DNA of 21,706 bases from an uncultured Clostridium sp. (GTDB lineage: Bacteria > Bacillota > Clostridia > Oscillospirales > Acutalibacteraceae), in the NCBI GenBank assembly GCA_958422185.1, contig CATZNW010000031.1, positions 1 through 21,706 on the forward strand. Reading direction: 5' to 3'. A program made the position numbers and the translations under genes. This document shows positions 15,448 to 21,706 of the stretch, one piece after another. Under the pieces are notes generated by a model. It was not told the origin of the DNA and searched no databases. It saw only the letters and a program-made list of their open reading frames with translations. Position 1 is the first letter of the stretch; every line of letters begins with the position of its first letter.

Positions 15448-15483
15448 AACGCCGCCGTATCTTGCGATACGGCGGCGTTTTTT
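15448..15483 (+). terminator. Intrinsic terminator after tatD
   Basis: Perfect 14-base arms (AACGCCGCCGTATC and its complement, 15448-15461 and 15466-15479) surround a TTGC loop and end in a six-T run (15478-15483). This is a strong plus-strand terminator. On the opposite strand only TTACTT follows the stem, so it would stop minus-strand transcription poorly. Confidence 0.95.
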
Positions 15484-15501
15484 GTGTGCTTTTATAATTT
15501 T

Positions 15502-15906
15502 TTATTTCTTGCACAAGCAAAACGGATGACCTGAAGGATCAAACATGGTGATAAACTGTTCACCGCCGTACTGATACGGCGCTTTAACAGCCCCGAGAGA
15601 AATCGCTTTTTCAACGGCTGCATTTACGTCATCTACCTGAAAATCAAAATGCATTTGCTTTTGCTGTTTGCCTATTTTCTCAGGCCACACAGGAGGTATA
15701 TAATCTGCCTCTTCAATAAACAGGAATACGATTCCGTTGGAACTGCGGACGGCAGGCCTACCAAATAATTCACACATTTCCCAACCCAGTAACTTTCCAT
15801 AAAATTTTTGTAAATTCTTCTCATCATCGCAATCAACCATCACGTTTCCAAAAACAACCTCATGATTCATTTTATTCTTTATTCTCAAAGATCTTTGCAA
15901 CACCAT
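15502..15906 (-). CDS. VOC-superfamily glyoxalase-like protein
   Basis: The product is up to 134 residues. The core reads VMVDCDDEKNLQKFYGKLLG, then WEMCE, GIVFLFIEE, MHFDFQVDDVNAAVEKAISL and FDPSGHPFCLC. This is the paired beta-alpha-beta-beta-beta layout of glyoxalase/bleomycin-resistance/dioxygenase-fold proteins, nearest the Glyoxalase_6-like group. Substrate and metal use cannot be assigned. The start is unclear. An AAGAGGTGA Shine-Dalgarno sits directly before ATG 15906, which is closer than usual. GTG at 15903 or TTG at 15900 would be better spaced, and the ATG at 15870 (MNHEVVFGNV) fits the family start but lacks a Shine-Dalgarno. It is probably transcribed alone. Confidence 0.8.
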   Translation of the reverse strand: MVLQRSLRIKNKMNHEVVFGNVMVDCDDEKNLQKFYGKLLGWEMCELFGRPAVRSSNGIVFLFIEEADYIPPVWPEKIGKQQKQMHFDFQVDDVNAAVEKAISLGAVKAPYQYGGEQFITMFDPSGHPFCLCKK

Positions 15907-15930
15907 TCACCTCTTGGAATGTTTCAGATA

Positions 15931-15969
15931 ATCATACCTTTTTTATGGCAATCTCAATAACCTATTGCC
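15931..15969 (-). promoter_or_regulatory. Possible promoter and inverted repeat before the glyoxalase-like gene
   Basis: On the minus strand TATGAT (complement of 15931-15936) is a good -10 box. The upstream TTGAGA is 15 bases away, shorter than ideal. An inverted repeat GGCAAT-N11-ATTGCC (15947-15969) covers the -35 region, which could be an operator. The evidence is modest. Confidence 0.35.
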
Positions 15970-16026
15970 GTCAACTAGCAGATCAAAACAGTGTACGGCC
16001 GCTATTCTCTTAATTATACCTTTGTT

Positions 16027-16413
16027 TCATGAATACGAGTATGGCATCAGGTCCTTCAATTTTACTACGGTACTCTTGTTATCAACAAGCACTTCAATAT
16101 CCGATGCGTTTTTCATCTGCATCATAAATTCTCTGCACGCACCGCAGGGCGGCAGAATTTGGCCTTTTTTATTTACCGCAACTACTCTTGCTATTTCAAA
16201 TTCACCAGCAGTTATCATTGTGGATATAGCATTTCGCTCGGCACACATACCGAGCGAACAGTCTGTATCAATATTCACACCTGTATAAATATTGCCATTC
16301 TTTGTCAGCACAGCGGCACCGACTCCGCCTGAACTTATCTGCTCACTGATTTTTTTAGGGTTGACAACCGCCTTTGCAGTGTCATATAAATTTTTCCAAA
16401 TATCGTTAAGCAT
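16027..16413 (-). CDS. Cytidine deaminase-family protein
   Basis: The product is 128 residues. The zinc deaminase motifs are both present: CAERNAI with C57 and catalytic E59, and PPCGACREF with C90 and C93. The size fits the tetrameric cytidine deaminase / blasticidin-S deaminase group. The NIDTDCSLGMCAERNAI segment differs from the usual cytidine deaminase motif, so the substrate (cytidine, deoxycytidine or a nucleoside antibiotic) is open. The ATG at 16411-16413 is preceded by AAGGGA with 9-base spacing. That Shine-Dalgarno lies inside the end of the damaged GNAT reading frame, whose TAA stop is 2 bases upstream. The gene is therefore the third cistron of a Nudix-GNAT-deaminase unit, which would fit nucleotide salvage or detoxification. 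Confidence 0.85.
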   Translation of the reverse strand: MLNDIWKNLYDTAKAVVNPKKISEQISSGGVGAAVLTKNGNIYTGVNIDTDCSLGMCAERNAISTMITAGEFEIARVVAVNKKGQILPPCGACREFMMQMKNASDIEVLVDNKSTVVKLKDLMPYSYS

Positions 16414-16415
16414 AA

Positions 16416-16817
16416 TTATAATTCCCTTGTAAAAATGATCTCCAAATCATTGCAGAACGGAAAGAAGCTGCCGGAATCCCGATAACCGAGTTTTCGGTAA
16501 AAGTGCTGGGCAGATTCATTTGCCTGTGACGAGGCATCACTTTATCATAACCAAGTTTTATCATTTCCTTTTCCCAAAAACTGACCATTTGCGTGCCGTA
16601 ACCCCTGCCGCGATATTCCTCAAGAAAGTACAGCATATTCATAAACGGAATCTCACTCCAGAACAAATTATACCTGAGCCAGCCGGCAAAATTACCGTCA
16701 GCATAAAAAATCAGTGCCTGAGCATTTTCAATCAGCTTTTTCCATTCTTCTTTTTTTGATATGTGTATCCTTGCTTACGAGCAAGTCATAATCATCCATC
16801 GTTGCATAGCTTATTTT
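16416..16817 (-). pseudogene. GNAT acetyltransferase domain broken by two frameshifts
   Basis: Joined across two one-base shifts, the minus strand encodes a complete GNAT domain. It runs KISYATMDDYDLLVSKDTHI, then (after A7 at 16751-16757) KKEEWKKLIENAQALIFYAD, GNFAGWLRYNLFW, SEIPFMNMLYFLEEYRGRGY and GTQMVSFWEKEM. After a missing base near 16534/16535 it continues SSQANESAQHFYRKLGYRDS, then LEIIFTREL and TAA. The acetyl-CoA loop RGRGYG is present. Shift one behaves as an extra A in the A-run, shift two as loss of the A of an ACC codon. They cancel, so 16416-17267 is 852 bases, exactly 284 codons of a Nudix-GNAT fusion. The middle piece has no ATG start and cannot be a separate gene. Recent mutation, sequencing error or slippage are all possible. 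Confidence 0.85.
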
Positions 16818-17267
16818 TGTTATGCCGCAGTGCTCCTTAAGCCTGCAATCCAGTTCATACAGCGCCGTGCGGTTTGAATCCCACGTTAATTTTGAACAGG
16901 CTTCTTCATAAGTCAGCCAAACATACTCCACATGTTCATGAGAAAGATTTACAGCGCCCGTACATTCAAACCCAAAAGAATATTCCGGCACAACATAAGT
17001 ATCAGCCGCCCAATTATATAAATGCTTATTCGGGAAAATATCTGTGGGAACACTGCATACAGACCTAAGACTTATAATATTACGGGCATGAATACCGCTT
17101 TCTTCGCAGATCTCACGCTGTGCAGCCTGTATCGGCGTTTCATCATCCTCTCCTCCGCCGGCAATAAACTGCCACCGGTCCTGATCGGCTCGACGAAAGA
17201 CGCAGTAAAAGAACTTACCATCAATCATCTTATACGGAATGGCCAGAATTTGAAAAGGTGCTCGCAT
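16728..17267 (-). CDS. Nudix hydrolase (N-terminal part of a Nudix-GNAT fusion)
   Basis: The product as read is 179 residues. Residues 1 to about 149 form a Nudix domain with a canonical box, GGGEDDETPIQAAQREICEE followed by SGI, matching G-x5-E-x7-RE-U-x-EE-x-G-U. It is nearest the small pyrophosphatase group (IPYKMIDGKFFYCVFRRADQ, then DRWQFIAGGGEDDE, LSHEHVEYVWLTYEEA, WDSNRTALYELD). Such enzymes hydrolyse nucleoside diphosphates linked to another group; the substrate is not assigned. From about residue 151 the protein is GNAT sequence, and the last 9 residues (KKRRMEKAD) are out-of-frame product after the A7 run. The true ancestral gene continued to 16416. The start ATG follows AAAGGGGGAAT, a G-rich variant Shine-Dalgarno. 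The Nudix domain itself is complete and could be active. Confidence 0.85.
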   Translation of the reverse strand: MRAPFQILAIPYKMIDGKFFYCVFRRADQDRWQFIAGGGEDDETPIQAAQREICEESGIHARNIISLRSVCSVPTDIFPNKHLYNWAADTYVVPEYSFGFECTGAVNLSHEHVEYVWLTYEEACSKLTWDSNRTALYELDCRLKEHCGITKISYATMDDYDLLVSKDTHIKKRRMEKAD

Positions 17268-17318
17268 TTTATTCCCCCTTTATTTTTTATTGGCTTATCT
17301 GCAAAACCATAAAAGCTG

Positions 17319-17346
17319 AAAAGCTCCTCCGAGGGGGAGGAGCTTT
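17319..17346 (-). terminator. Terminator after the GtrA-like gene
   Basis: Perfect 11-base arms (AAAGCTCCTCC at 17320-17330 and its complement at 17336-17346) flank a 5-base loop. On the minus strand the stem is followed by TTTT, then CAG and another TTTT. The U-run is short, so read-through into the Nudix gene 50 bases downstream is plausible; I see no strong separate promoter for that gene. Confidence 0.75.
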
Positions 17347-17360
17347 GCTGTTTACCGTAA

Positions 17361-18032
17361 TTATTCGGCTTCTGCCGCTTCAGCTGCGGCTTCTGCGGAT
17401 TTATCCTCTTTCTTTTCCTTAAGAAGAACGAATTTTTCCATCGGGAACAGAACGAGCATCTGAACCAGACCTGCGGCAAGGCTTGCTATTGTTCTTGCGA
17501 GGGACTGAAGCCATGCCCAGTCAACTTTAGCGATAATACCTACAAGCCAGCCCTGAAGCCATGTTGAGAAGAGGATAAGCGCGATCATAAGTACGATATA
17601 GATTGCGAAATTATACCACGGAGCGTCTGATTTAAACGTGGTCTTTTTATTCTGCCAGAAACCGTAAATATTGGCAATAAGGTTGGAAAGGAAGAAAGGA
17701 AGAAGATAGCCCCACGTTACAACGCCGCCTACTACAACACCGTTTTCGATAGTGCCGCCAACAACATATTTTCCGATCTGCTCAATACCTTCCGGCGTTG
17801 TGGCGTCAAAAATGGTGTTTGGCGCGAATATTCCCTGAAGAAAAGCCGGCAACGTTGCGGTAACGCTGTCAAAAATAAGCGGAAGCACGTTTGCGAGAAC
17901 AAGCTGGATAATCGTTACAAGACCCGAAACGACCAAAAACTTTAAGATCTGCCAAAGTGTTTTGATAAACGAGCCTTTTTCCTCTGCTGCATTGTCTATA
18001 CCGCCGAGGCTGAATTTCTTTTTGTCTGCCAT
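17361..18032 (-). CDS. GtrA-like multi-pass membrane protein
   Basis: The product is 223 residues with four predicted membrane helices (about 29-50, 103-125, 141-162, 178-198). The GtrA-like marks are ILKFLVVSGLVTIIQLVLAN in helix 1 and LPFFLSNLIANIYGFWQNKK followed by TTFKSD after helix 2. GtrA-family proteins are thought to help move lipid-linked sugars across the membrane for cell-surface glycan decoration. It is longer than typical members (about 120-150 residues) because of a loop of roughly 50 residues between helices 1 and 2 and an Ala/Glu/Lys tail (EKKEDKSAEAAAEAAEAE). The ATG follows AAGGAG at 11-base spacing. It has its own promoter inside the upstream terminator. No glycosyltransferase is adjacent. 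Confidence 0.75.
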   Translation of the reverse strand: MADKKKFSLGGIDNAAEEKGSFIKTLWQILKFLVVSGLVTIIQLVLANVLPLIFDSVTATLPAFLQGIFAPNTIFDATTPEGIEQIGKYVVGGTIENGVVVGGVVTWGYLLPFFLSNLIANIYGFWQNKKTTFKSDAPWYNFAIYIVLMIALILFSTWLQGWLVGIIAKVDWAWLQSLARTIASLAAGLVQMLVLFPMEKFVLLKEKKEDKSAEAAAEAAEAE

Positions 18033-18069
18033 AATTATTTTTACTCCTTAAACAAAATTGCGATTGCGT

Positions 18070-18122
18070 AAAAAACGCAGGCGCTGTTATATCTATTTAA
18101 GTATACCAAATAGACAGCGCCT
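18070..18122 (-). terminator. Terminator after the phosphoesterase gene
   Basis: On the minus strand outer arms AGGCGCTGT/ACAGCGCCT (18114-18122 and 18079-18087) enclose an inner CTATTT/AAATAG stem. They are followed by GCG and a six-T run (complement of 18070-18075). It should end the glycosidase-phosphoesterase transcript. Confidence 0.8.
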
Positions 18123-18128
18123 ATGCAA
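18100..18128 (-). promoter_or_regulatory. Promoter for the GtrA-like gene, nested in a terminator
   Basis: TTGCAT (complement of 18123-18128), a 17-base spacer and TATACT (complement of 18100-18105) form a good sigma-A promoter. The spacer is the 5' arm of the terminator hairpin and the -10 box is in its loop. Transcription would begin near 18093, so the new transcript has only the 3' arm and cannot form the full hairpin. Confidence 0.7.
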
Positions 18129-18154
18129 GATGAAAATTTATAATTTATTAACAA

Positions 18155-19819
18155 TCAGAGCAAAAGCGGGAGCGAACCCGTAACCGCGCCGATAATTGCA
18201 ACGACAGCCCAAACGATGAGCGCAACGATGCCCACAATAACGGCGAGCAGCAGAATTACCGCAAGGATAAGGATAAGCAGAATAAGTGGCCCTTTTTTGC
18301 TTTTTTTGACAGGGGCTTTAAATTCTTTTTCTTCCCTCTTAGGCGCTTCATCGGCGTTTTCATATGTAGGATAAAGCGGCAGGGTTGCTTTTGCGTCGCA
18401 GAATCCGGGATTCCACAACAACGGCTCTACAAGACTTCTTACGCTTGTTGCGCCTTTAAGCACTTTACCTATGCTGAAATGAATGGTATCCAGGAATGAA
18501 TCTATTACATTAAGGCAGGCGCATGTGAGTTTATATTCGCGTGTATCGGGGCCGTAAGGCGAATCGCCGCAATAAAGGTTCTGAACAAGTTCAAGAATGA
18601 AATCAACCACTTTATTATCCGCAATATCGGCAATATCCTCTTTTTTAAGCCCGGATTCCTTTTTGCATATCTTCCATATCTTTTTGAACGTCAGTTTATT
18701 CAGGAATTTACCTACCGGTTTGATGATCCAAGCAAGTTTTTTAACCTTTTCACCGGGTATTGAAAACGCCGGGGTCATCTCCGCAAGGCGGTCTATATCG
18801 TTGCCCATTGCCCAGATGACTTCGGATATCATACCGAAGAAAAAGCCCCTCATATATTCATCAAAAGGCTTTCCGCCGGTATCAAGCCCGGGAACGTCTT
18901 TTATGACCGTTGTGTCTACGTCTATTTTCGCGTGTTTCGGATCGAACGTTATCGTTCTCATTACGGGAGGGCAGCCTATCATCGCACCACAGGCTATATC
19001 ATAAAAAACATTGCCCTTTTCGGTTACAATGCTGCTTATATTATGCACATGGGTATGCCCTGTAAGCATACAGTGCAGGCCGGAGTCCGCAAAAATCTCT
19101 CTTGTTGTTTCATGGTTGCGCTGCATATCGCCCTTGCCGATTATGGCGTAAAACGGCGACGGCGCGATCATCGGATGGTGCGTCATTGCGATAACATACT
19201 GATCGTGCTCCTGAGCGTCTTTTAACTGCTCAAGGATCCAGTTCATACAGTCATCCGAAAATCCCGAGCCCCGCTCGCCTTCCGGCTTATAGTTCGTATC
19301 GTCATTCAGAGCAAAAAGGCGGTATCCGGGCGCAAGCTGAACCACATAGCTCATGGATTCTTTATGGCATGAGATCGCCTCATTGGGGCCGAATTCATAA
19401 TACATATCCCAAAGGTCATGCCTGTTCTCTACGGCAGGAACTTTAACGGCCTCATCGCCCACATAACCGTCCGTAACGCCGCCGTCACGGAAATCATGGG
19501 TCGCGGTGATAACATAGACCCTCTTGCCGCGTTTTTTTAAGTCGCGCAGCATCTCTATTAATTCAGCGTGTGAATCCAGTTCTCCGTTATGGGTCGTGTC
19601 GCCCGAAAGCAGAACGATGTCTGTTGAGTCGTCTTTACAGAGCAGATCAAATCCGGCTTTAATAACAAGGTCGCTGTCCTTAATGACCATCTGGGATTTG
19701 GACTCCGCCTTTTCGTACGCCTTGCCTGAAGTGCCCACTTTTCTGGAATAATAGTGCGTATCCGTTATAACCTGAATTTTAAGCGGCTCATTATTGCTGC
19801 CGCTGAGTTTTTTTGCCAT
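18155..19819 (-). CDS. Calcineurin-like phosphoesterase with C-terminal membrane anchor
   Basis: The product is 554 residues. The metal-site motifs of the calcineurin-like fold are D20-x-H22 (TDTHYY), G73-D74 (LSGDTTHNGE), H214/H215 (AMTHHPM) and G254-H255-T-H257 (LTGHTHVHN). The usual GNHD motif reads ATHD at 106-109, so the metal-binding Asn is replaced by T107. A region of unclear function follows (about 300-480), then a Lys-rich stretch and a strongly hydrophobic C-terminus from about 507, one or two membrane passes. With no signal peptide, the catalytic domain is predicted on the cytoplasmic side. Substrate is unknown. The ATG follows GGGAGG with 8-base spacing and lies 28 bases after the glycosidase stop, so the two are co-transcribed. 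Confidence 0.85.
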   Translation of the reverse strand: MAKKLSGSNNEPLKIQVITDTHYYSRKVGTSGKAYEKAESKSQMVIKDSDLVIKAGFDLLCKDDSTDIVLLSGDTTHNGELDSHAELIEMLRDLKKRGKRVYVITATHDFRDGGVTDGYVGDEAVKVPAVENRHDLWDMYYEFGPNEAISCHKESMSYVVQLAPGYRLFALNDDTNYKPEGERGSGFSDDCMNWILEQLKDAQEHDQYVIAMTHHPMIAPSPFYAIIGKGDMQRNHETTREIFADSGLHCMLTGHTHVHNISSIVTEKGNVFYDIACGAMIGCPPVMRTITFDPKHAKIDVDTTVIKDVPGLDTGGKPFDEYMRGFFFGMISEVIWAMGNDIDRLAEMTPAFSIPGEKVKKLAWIIKPVGKFLNKLTFKKIWKICKKESGLKKEDIADIADNKVVDFILELVQNLYCGDSPYGPDTREYKLTCACLNVIDSFLDTIHFSIGKVLKGATSVRSLVEPLLWNPGFCDAKATLPLYPTYENADEAPKREEKEFKAPVKKSKKGPLILLILILAVILLLAVIVGIVALIVWAVVAIIGAVTGSLPLLL

Positions 19820-19847
19820 AAATTTTACCTCCCGTTTATTCCTCGCA

Positions 19848-21706
19848 TCAGGCGCGCGGGGTGATCATTATTTCTCCCTCTTTAACGTTTCCGCTGAGCG
19901 TTACTTCAACGATGCCCCGTTCACGTTCCTTGAAGGCAAGTTTTTCTCCGTTGAGCGTTACAGAATATGAATTTTTATCTGAAAGGCACACAAGGATCGT
20001 ATAAGCCGCGGCGTTGCCGTAATATTTAAACACGATATCAGCGGTGTTTTCGGTGGTTTCCTGTTTATCTGTCCACACGTCGAAACCGCTTGTTACCGTG
20101 CCCGGCTTGTAATAAGCGTTTGCCCAAACGCATATCGGCGCAGAAAGACCGCCGAAATTATGGAACCAGCCGCCGCGCTGTGTCTTTATACCGAAACATT
20201 CATATGTATTATATGAAAAATCCGTTTCCGCCTTCCACATATCAAGCGCGCGCTTGGCGATCTCAAAAGCAAAATCGGCTTCGCCGAGATCAAACATTGT
20301 TTTCCACAAAAACCACTGATGGCTCATCCATACGTTGCCGTTCCAGTAACCGTCATCAAAATAATAGGACGCGCTCATATCAACGGCAGAGATACCGCTT
20401 TTGCTCCACATTTCATTAGGGTTTTTAATATGCGAAAGCAGCCTCGCGGCACGCTGAGGCGTAGCTGCGCCCGCAACAAGCGGATAAACGCCGTCCATAC
20501 CCTTATTCATATTTTCGCCCTGCTCGTTTCTTAAATATCCGCAGAGTTTATTATCCTCATCATAAACGGTATAGGAATAATAGCCGCACGCTTCATCCCA
20601 CGCCAGAGCATTTAAAGCAGCGGCGGAATGATCAATATCCTGCTGAAGTCTTTCCGCGTCTTCCTCCTTTCCGAGAGCGAGCGCGGCCATCTTCATGATC
20701 TTTGCCGCACGGATGATCTGCGAGGTGGAGATGCAGGGGCAGATCTTATCCATCATCTGCCTGTCAATCATATAGACCTGTGCCGGGTAATCATCCATGC
20801 CCGAGCAGGAATACCAGTAATCATACGTTGTCAGCAGACCGTTTTTGAATTTTGCGGTGGTAGAACCGTCCTCTCCCGCAAGAAAGCGGTAATAGCGCAT
20901 CATTTTATCATAAAGCGCAAGAAGCGGTTTTTTATCCTCAGCGCGTTTTAGCATTTCAAGATACTGCGCAAACTGCGTAGGAACAAGACTGCCGTGCAGA
21001 AGAAACGCAAAATCCTTGTTGTCATCATCGGAAAGATACGTTTCCAGTATATATTTTGCCTTTTCAGGGCTGAATTCAAGAACACCTATGCCTATGATAC
21101 CGCTGTCCCATGTATAGAAGCTGTCCCACCTTTTGCCCGGGGTGAAGTGGATAACATTCTGACCGTGCTTATATACGGGGTAAACTACATTTGTCAAAAG
21201 AGTTGATCTCAGAATGTCGGTGGAAAGAGTATACTTTCTGCCTTCTTTGTTAAGGCCGTTATCCTCCGGCGCGCTTGCCGCCCTGTAGATCGCCTCATAT
21301 TCACTGTCCGAAAGAGGCTCAAACGGTTTTTCCGATATGACCATATATTCAACATGTGTGGAATCAGGATCTATAAATATTGATTTTACAAGCACATTGT
21401 GAAAAAATCCCTCATCGCTCTTCTTTTCAGAAAAGCTCTCGGAAAAAGTGCGTCTGAGCTCATCATAAGTATGGTCGCCGTTAGATAACCTGTTTGGCAG
21501 GGCATCTTCAAGGCATCCTGAATCAAGAGTTCTTTCCCTTGTTTTCTCGCTGTTGGTAAGTATATAATATGTCCGGTCTTCCTCAGGATAATAAAGTGAT
21601 GCGCGAATACCTCTGCCACATTTTTCAGATTTAATATCAGGCGTAAACCCGTGTTTTTCAAGAGAGGCTGAGATTTCGCTTTCGCCGCCCTTATCGGTGA
21701 TCACCA
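19848..21706 (-). CDS. GH63/MGH1-like (alpha/alpha)6-barrel glycoside hydrolase (partial)
   Basis: About 619 codons are visible; the 5' end runs off the right edge, and the first GTG seen is not assumed to be the start. The barrel region carries RWDSFYTWDSGIIGIG, with the Asp of WDSG a likely catalytic acid, then FDDGYWNGNVWMSHQWFLWK, then WFHNFGGLSAPICVWANAYY. These patterns occur in GH63-type alpha-glucosidases and mannosylglycerate-hydrolase-like enzymes. A small beta domain ends the protein (SVTLNGEKLAFKERERGIVE). The upstream 190 or so residues resemble the beta-sandwich that precedes the barrel. The visible part suggests an inverting glycosidase acting on alpha-glucosides or alpha-mannosides; the substrate is not fixed. 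Whether it is secreted cannot be told because the N-terminus is missing. It is the first visible gene of the cluster. Confidence 0.75.
   Translation of the reverse strand, partial: VITDKGGESEISASLEKHGFTPDIKSEKCGRGIRASLYYPEEDRTYYILTNSEKTRERTLDSGCLEDALPNRLSNGDHTYDELRRTFSESFSEKKSDEGFFHNVLVKSIFIDPDSTHVEYMVISEKPFEPLSDSEYEAIYRAASAPEDNGLNKEGRKYTLSTDILRSTLLTNVVYPVYKHGQNVIHFTPGKRWDSFYTWDSGIIGIGVLEFSPEKAKYILETYLSDDDNKDFAFLLHGSLVPTQFAQYLEMLKRAEDKKPLLALYDKMMRYYRFLAGEDGSTTAKFKNGLLTTYDYWYSCSGMDDYPAQVYMIDRQMMDKICPCISTSQIIRAAKIMKMAALALGKEEDAERLQQDIDHSAAALNALAWDEACGYYSYTVYDEDNKLCGYLRNEQGENMNKGMDGVYPLVAGAATPQRAARLLSHIKNPNEMWSKSGISAVDMSASYYFDDGYWNGNVWMSHQWFLWKTMFDLGEADFAFEIAKRALDMWKAETDFSYNTYECFGIKTQRGGWFHNFGGLSAPICVWANAYYKPGTVTSGFDVWTDKQETTENTADIVFKYYGNAAAYTILVCLSDKNSYSVTLNGEKLAFKERERGIVEVTLSGNVKEGEIMITPRA

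Noticed and set aside
16406..16666. Separate short GNAT gene starting at a TTG
   Set aside because: It starts mid-domain and ends out of frame; it is the middle piece of the frameshifted Nudix-GNAT gene.

Overview
The window looks like part of a chromosome from a Bacillota bacterium of class Clostridia, most like the gut Oscillospiraceae/Ruminococcaceae. The evidence is the Firmicutes-type S12, RpoB and RpoC proteins, strong AGGAGG ribosome binding sites, consensus sigma-A promoters, a short lipoprotein signal peptide and moderate GC. No rRNA, tRNA, CRISPR array, insertion sequence or prophage gene is visible.

Region 1 (1-9041, all minus strand) is the core transcription/translation operon rpoB-rpoC-rpsL-rpsG-fusA. 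fusA is cut by the left edge. The operon starts at a strong promoter (9013-9041) directly upstream of rpoB. The usual rplJ-rplL pair is not in front of rpoB; the next gene upstream is divergent and unrelated. rpsL has a TTG start. Its leader holds three hairpins, two of which cannot form together. The rpsL ribosome binding site and start codon are also complementary, over 17 base pairs, to a segment just after the rpsL stop codon. Together these suggest an RNA-based control element for rpsL/rpsG, which I regard as the most interesting signal here.

Region 2 (9240-15483, plus strand) holds an orphan family-5 substrate-binding lipoprotein overlapping a VanZ-like membrane protein. A perfect-consensus promoter then drives nagB, a small membrane-anchored PepSY-like protein, metG and tatD. 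A strong intrinsic terminator at 15448-15483 ends this unit.

Region 3 (15502-17267, minus strand) is a small accessory patch. It contains a VOC/glyoxalase-like protein, a cytidine-deaminase-family protein, and a Nudix hydrolase that reads in frame into a GNAT acetyltransferase. The GNAT part is broken by two compensating single-base frameshifts, so the locus looks like a recently damaged Nudix-GNAT fusion gene of 284 codons.

Region 4 (17320-21706, minus strand) holds an (alpha/alpha)6-barrel glycoside hydrolase cut by the right edge, a C-terminally membrane-anchored calcineurin-like phosphoesterase, and a long GtrA-like membrane protein. The promoter for the GtrA-like gene is nested inside the terminator hairpin of the phosphoesterase gene. 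The set suggests glycan or envelope work, but no substrate can be assigned from sequence alone.
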